NCBI RefSeq assembly: GCF_008831285.2
Contig: NC_045148.1
Coordinates: 13,432,802 to 13,496,801 of the forward strand
Origin: Nymphaea colorata
Lineage: Eukaryota; Streptophyta; Magnoliopsida; Nymphaeales; Nymphaeaceae
Reading direction: 5' to 3'
DNA: 64,000 nt
The stretch's first letter is position 1. Every line of letters begins with the position of its first letter. The position numbers and the translations under genes were made by a program. The notes under the pieces are model-generated. The model was given only the letters and a program-made list of their open reading frames with translations, made no database searches and was not told the origin of the DNA. This document shows, in pieces, positions 58,381 through 64,000 of this stretch.

Positions 58381-60122
58381 TCAGTCTTTCTTGGGAATAA
58401 GCTTTGCTCTTAGCGGGGGAATAAGCTTTGCTCTTAGCTCCGCTGGATCAGTCTCATTGAAATGGTCTTCCGGCTTCCAGTAGCCAGTGATGGGGTCTCT
58501 CATCCAGTACACTTGCTTCGTCTGCTCTTGCGGTTCAACCAGTTTGCATGGGGACAACCTCTCTGGAAGCTTCGTAGTCTTCCCCCCAGTGGACGCTAGA
58601 ACAGCATATGTTCTTTGGCTGCAAAAGAGAGCACATGATTAGACAAAAGAAATGAGATTAAACTAGGCTTCAGAAAAGTCTGCTGAGGGACCAAGTAGAG
58701 GATGATCAGGGCCCCAAACAAAGGGCCTACAATTGTACATGGTTGCGGAGTCCGGTTTTCGTGTTGTCTTTTCTCCATCTAAAGGCCATTTTGCGCTTCA
58801 TAGGACACACCATATTCATCCAAGCTTAACCAGGGATAAAACGTGAGGTTCTGTTTGGGCAAACCATTCTGATTAACGTATCCGGTTCAAAGCGTTTCTG
58901 CGGTTAGTGGATGCCTAACTCTCAACTCAGTTCTCATTGTTTTTCCTTAACTGAATAAAAATTTGTCGTTTTATCATCAAGAAAATACATGAAAAATAGG
59001 CCTAACTTTTGATTTTTTTTAATTAGTAGAACAATATAGTATAATAATTATTTAATTATTAAGAAAAAATTATGTTATTTGGATATAATTAATCATGATT
59101 CAGTATTACTGTAGGTCAAAAAACAAATACAAACTAATGAACTTACATTTTCTCTTCATTAAGCTTACTTGGTCTTTTTATCAAATTAACTGAATAACCA
59201 ATCAAAAAGTCAACAAACAAATACCCTTGCGCTTGGAGCAATAGTGAGGTAAAACAGAGACACGTTTCATTATCGGCTGATGGGCAAAAGAGGTAGAAGG
59301 TCTTATGTATGTTTGGGCCAGGGCTGCATGTTCGGGGCCAAAGATTGTGGAACTGCCCTGGGCGAGGGGAGGAATGGAATCAAATGGGCAAATTAAGCTT
59401 TCCTTTCTCAAAGATGTAGAAAATATCCCGTGACACTGAACTGCGCGGGGGACATTAGATTAGATGTTCCATGAAAACGCAGCTCCCTCTTCTCTCCAGA
59501 CAAAAACGCACGACAGTCTTTTTATCAATAATGCAACGTACAAATTTCTTTTTAACTAAAAATTTGAACAATATATAAAGTATTAAGCGCATATCTTTTT
59601 ATCGCAATGAATTCTGTAGAAGGATTCTAGAAAATTTCTCCAAAAACAAAAATCCTTCGCAATCGCACGGATAGAGCTCTGTGAGGAAACTCATCCTACG
59701 AAAGGATGTCGTGGGTATTACGTCCCACGAAGTACGCTGGGAGATAAGACTCCCGACCTTCATTGCAAAAGAAGGAAAACCTATGCACATGCAAAAGATT
59801 TCAGGAAAAAACAGTGAAAGCCGCGCGCGAACTCAACCCATGTCAGCAACCGGAACAGAAAGTGTCACACTATGATCTCCCTATTCCTACTCTTACGCAG
59901 AAGCAAGTCTAGTCTCTTAGGGGCTTCATTCGTGGTATTCAATGAGGAAACTTAATTTCTCCCTTTACAGTTGCAATCTTTTCCTCACAGGCGGTGGTAA
60001 AATATTGCCTTGGAAAAATAAAACTCATTGTCTTGTTGAAAAAGAGGGAGAGAGAGTACTATGGTGATAGAAGCTACGTCTTACCTGAGTTGCAGCATCT
60101 TCTTCGCACAAGTCCTGGCCAT
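58381..60122 (-). CDS. Small LEA_3-type protein (late embryogenesis abundant group, SAG21-like), 91 aa
   Basis: Two exons on the minus strand, 60085-60122 and 58381-58618, joined in phase over 276 nt by a 1.5-kb intron. The protein begins MARTCAKKMLQLSQRTYAV, a basic amphipathic start like the mitochondrial presequences of this family. It then has the hallmark YWMRDPITGYWKPEDHFNET, matching the family pattern W.PDP.TGYY.PE, followed by D.AELR. LEA_3 proteins such as SAG21 are small stress- and senescence-induced proteins, often found in mitochondria. The C-terminus has an in-frame duplication: AELRAKLIP is followed by PLRAKLIP, from a 24-bp tandem repeat at 58390-58435. A TATA box lies about 97 bp upstream. 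Stress induction is inferred from the family only. Confidence 0.87.
58390..58435. repeat. 24-bp tandem duplication within the LEA_3 coding sequence
   Basis: GGGAATAAGCTTTGCTCTTAGC occurs twice, 24 bp apart. The duplication adds eight residues near the C-terminus and keeps the frame. Confidence 0.9.
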
Positions 60123-60218
60123 CGTTATATGTTGAAAGCGTAGACAAAGGGGGGGGAGAGAGAGAGAGGCAGATTATTGAGCCTGGAGGCGGTGCATGTA
60201 TAACACTCCTTTGGCGAT

Positions 60219-60228
60219 TATTTATATA
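60219..60228 (-). promoter_or_regulatory. TATA box of the LEA_3-type gene
   Basis: The minus strand reads TATATAAATA, about 97 bp upstream of the ATG at 60122. This gives an expected leader of about 70 nt, which is rich in CT on the coding strand. Confidence 0.65.
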
Positions 60229-63200
60229 CAACGGGAGGAAAGAGAGAGAACGAGAGAGATGTAGCCCTCGCTGTCATATTCTCTGAGCTGGACTCTAATC
60301 GATTATTAACGAAGATAAAGCAAACTACCCGTTTCCATATCATCCGTTTCACGAAGCGCGTTTTCTTTCTTTCCTAAAACTTTATCCGTATCTAATTTCT
60401 TTCTTTTTTTTTTGTTTTTGGTACAATTATCGCAAGAAAGTTCGGGAGGCCTGTTAATTTGCAGCCTTCATTTTGAAATAGCGACGATACTTTTCAAATT
60501 TTGTACACAACTGTTTAATTTGCGGATTACTGCTAAACAAAACAAGGGCTTAAGCTACTCTGCTGCTGGGGGAGAGCCCCTCCTTTTATTGACAAAAAAT
60601 GACATATACAGATTCCACAAGCTTTTGCATTGTCCTTTGAAGTTAAAAAGCGGTTATTTTTTCTGCTGAAAATTACTAGTCTTATCGTGCTCTCAACTCA
60701 ATCCGATGCGCTGTTTAATTACTTGTAGAGATAAGTTTATTGACGATAAGTTTCATTCAAAACTTCTATTGCTTACTCCCCTTTGTAGGGGATCATGCTT
60801 CCCTTCACCTTGAGGTAAATAGAGATAACGAGTGCATTTTCACTCGTTTGACTGAAACGATGAGGTGAAAATTATCTTTTTATCTATGTCAAAGTTTTCT
60901 GCGCTTCCAGAAAATGACTATAACCCGCTGTGTACTGTAGACGGAGGGAAAGAGAGGGAAAAGAATTGATAGAAAGGAAAGGAAAGCAAAGCAAAGCAAA
61001 CATAATGAAGAGAGAAGGGGAGGAAAGGAAAAATAATGAAAGGATACCACACAATATCCCATTGGATTTATATTGATAATTGCATTCATTTTCCTTCCTC
61101 TCTTTTCCTTTTTCTTGTGTCCAAATCGGGTTTTTTTTTTTTTTTGTCTTTTCTTCCCACACCTTATTAATTAGCCAACCAAACATGTATACCAATTTTT
61201 GGCATATGTTTTAATAAAAGAAATGGAGGCCCAATCCTACTGCAGATTTGATTCTGAATTAGCCAACCAAACATAGTAATGACCATTATTTCCCTTTGTT
61301 TCCTCCAAAGAAACAGGGCGTAAGGGTGGGCAGCAATGGACTAATTGTAGGGAAAAGTGCACTGAAAAGTTGGGGCAGTTTCTTCAACTAATTTTACTTT
61401 TAAAACAGGTACTTTTCATTCGTCATTCCCATCAAGCATTCATCTTGCGTGAGTAAATTGCTTTTACTTATATTCTTCAACTTCGCCAAAGGATAAAACA
61501 TATTTTTTCTGTAATGTAGCCCTGAAATCACCAGTCTACATTGGCAAGCTGCTGCCAAGAAAATATCTAAGACCTTCTTCGCCTGCCACTTGAGGTGAAT
61601 TTGGATTTGAATTTGTAGCAAGGGATGTACTTGTGGACTTTCAATGATGTTTATCAAGTTCCACCTGCACCAAGATTTATCCTGATCGACTACATTGAGT
61701 AATCACATCTGATCTGGTTCGGGATAAGTATGTGAATTTGGAAGGCCTATATCCAAACTCAACTTATTCTTCCATGTTCAATGACAATTTCCACAGAAAG
61801 AAGTAAAAAATATCCTCCTCGAGAATCGGAATGAATAGCTGGCTGGCCATTCATCGCGCTGCTCCTTCATCGGTTTGTCGAACATGAGTGTTTAGCTTCC
61901 AATGGTCAAACGGCGAGAAGCAAAGTTTAGCTGGCCAATTATCATATTATATAATTATCCCAAAACAACTTGATATCCCAAAACATTAGGAAAGTACAAC
62001 TTGGGTTTCGGTTTGAGAGACATGCTCAACCTCCGAATGCATAAAACAACGTGTCTCCCCCTGCCCCAACGGTAACCTGCTTTGAAGTTTGGAGGGAGTA
62101 GCTGTAGCTCTAAAGATCCCAATTACTTTGTTCCAATTATCTTCATCCATAATTTTCTTACGACAGTTGCATCATAGTGGCTTAAATAATGAATCCATGA
62201 TTTTTAATAACATGCAGTATAGATTTCAAATCCATGCTACAGAGATTTTCAGTTTGTCTAAGGTCCGAGGGTATCAAACGCAGCGGACATGAAAACCCAT
62301 CTTTTTCCCTTCCTTTGCTGTAAGCACTTAAGAGAATGGGTGTGTGAGCAGCTAATGAGCTAACAAAAACCACCCATACCAAAATTAAAGCAAAACCATT
62401 GCTGAATCATGCTAAGCGCATGTGGCATGTCCGCAAGTATGTTTGTGTCTATGTGTATGATATAGAGAAAGAAAAAGGTACCATGTGTAGCATGCAAAAT
62501 TATTGGTAACTGCATCATAAAACTCACCAAGATTGATCAAAAGGAGAGAACCGGTGGACTTGCAGGCAGACTAGATCTACTTCTAACAATGAACTAGCTA
62601 GAAAAATCAAGTCGGCGTTTCTCTACCCTTATTCCTTTTTTTTACTTTTTAATACAGTTACTTTCGCTAGTTGGAATTGTTTTTACGATTTGCAGAACTG
62701 TGTAATAAGTTTACGGGGCCGTAGATCGGCTTGTATGGTTAAGTACAGGAATACCTGGTTTATAGGGATGCAGTCTCCTGGCCGCAAAAATGAGGATGCC
62801 AATTGCGAATTAACCAGCAGAGAGGGTTAAACAATGTTTATTACAATGTTTATAGGTAATTGCAATTTTGTGATTTTATAGGACCTGTTTCGGGACAGTA
62901 ATAATATGTTTCTCTTATATATATATATATAAATATGTCTCAATTTTTGGGGCAAAAATGACAATGCTGCCAAACAAACAGCTCTTCAAAGACGAGGACA
63001 TTCAATTACCAACGTGCATTCTAATGTTAAAAGAAGTTACTGTAGAAACATTAAATTATGACGATGCCCTCGTATTAACGCACTATATAGAAATGCATGC
63101 AATTCGTATACTAGCTAGCTGTATAGTTCAAAAACTATAGATCTCTTGGGTCCAAGGCATCGGGAAAACAGACGCAGAAACCTGAATAATACCTGGGCGC

Positions 63201-64000
63201 CTCGTAAAATGCTTCCATTCTTCTTCCGGTGAACCATATCCAAAACTGGCTTCCAGAAAATTTCATACCCAGAAAGCTGATTCTATTTCTAAAGACATTG
63301 GAAGGAGTAGTATTACTTAATAATGAAATAAGAGCAAATGTGTCTCGACAAGAGCTTAGCATGAGCTCAAAACAGTGTACAAGTAAACATGGTCAAAGTC
63401 AGAAGTTTTGTATGAGGGGAGCTGAATTAAAGTTTTTAAATTTTAACTAATGGTTGAAATATTATTTTTTAAAATTTTTATATAAAACAAATTAAAATTT
63501 CTAAAATTTGCATGTAAATTTTTTAAAAAAAAACTGAGGTAGGACGAGGGCCTTACTTTGCCTTGGCCCCTGCAAATAAAATAAAGAAGAAGGTCAATGA
63601 TTCTATACTTGTGAAGAGGGTATAATCTGATAGGGATCTTCGTAGCCCCAGCTTGCCTTGAAAAAGTAAAATGAAAAGCATGTGAAAAACCTTACTGAGC
63701 ATGCAGAAAATCTGTTCAGATCTTTCGTTTAATTTTTTTTTTTTCTTTTCCAAAGTTCATGGGGATCGAAGCTTACAGATTTCATATGCAACATTCGTTT
63801 CTTGCATGCAACGGAGACTTTGAGTACTTGAATTAGACATTCATCGTTCAAAAATGCGGCTGGTGACATGATAAATAGTCAGTGCACCGTGCAATATTAT
63901 AAGTTGGATTAAGGAAGCACACCGCAATTCATGAAAAGAATTTTCCAGGGCTGCCATCTTAGTACCGTGTTCCGGCACCTTCCTCCTTGGAAGGTAGTGT
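60229..64000. other. Intergenic region to the right end of the window
   Basis: The left part is upstream of the LEA_3 gene. The rest is AT-rich with homopolymer runs, GA-rich blocks (about 60950-61030) and a TA run near 62917-62931. Open frames are short (up to about 103 codons) and without motifs. No gene supported. Confidence 0.5.

Overview
This window is nuclear DNA from a flowering plant. The genes carry many spliceosomal introns with GT-AG (occasionally GC-AG) borders, the families are plant-typical (remorin, LURP-one-related protein, LEA_3 protein, pectinesterase), and the spacers are AT-rich with many CT/TA microsatellites. I cannot name the species. All gene models below were built by hand from exon reading frames and splice sites.

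Layout, left to right. 1-138: last codons of a pectinesterase (+). 2651-9316 and 14985-24128: two tandem alanine aminotransferase genes (+), each with 15 exons of almost identical size; the second has an added N-terminal presequence of mitochondrial type. 25554-29881: 20S proteasome alpha-5 subunit (-), nine exons, 237 aa. 30415-37218: a RAD51 recombinase locus (+), divergent from the proteasome gene across a 533-bp spacer. 41612-45358: a remorin (-), five exons, 463 aa. 51693-53192: a LURP-one-related (DUF567) protein (+), three exons, 220 aa. 53697-57228: translation factor eIF2B alpha subunit (+), five exons, 386 aa. 58381-60122: a small LEA_3-type protein (-), two exons, 91 aa. The rest is intergenic DNA with short tandem repeats and no further gene I can support.

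The most unusual part is the RAD51 locus. Its 5' exons and its Walker B and 3' exons are open and correctly phased, but the exon that should carry the Walker A ATP-binding loop is not there. In its place lie a 37-bp inverted repeat of RAD51 coding sequence and a 707-bp mosaic copied from the alanine aminotransferase gene about 28 kb upstream: intron 3 forward, then intron 3 inverted, then exon 8 plus intron 8. The same locus has a damaged splice acceptor and a complete 449-bp TRIM retrotransposon (two LTRs, tRNA-Met primer site, 5-bp target duplication). I call it a probable pseudogene or chimera. The shared proteasome/RAD51 promoter holds a perfect palindrome matching the plant DNA-damage factor SOG1 consensus.

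The genes do not form a pathway. The functional links are the alanine aminotransferase pair (probably cytosolic and mitochondrial forms of one enzyme) and the divergent proteasome/RAD51 pair, which shares one regulatory spacer. I found no clearly novel multi-gene system; the chimeric RAD51 locus is the best candidate for something undescribed.
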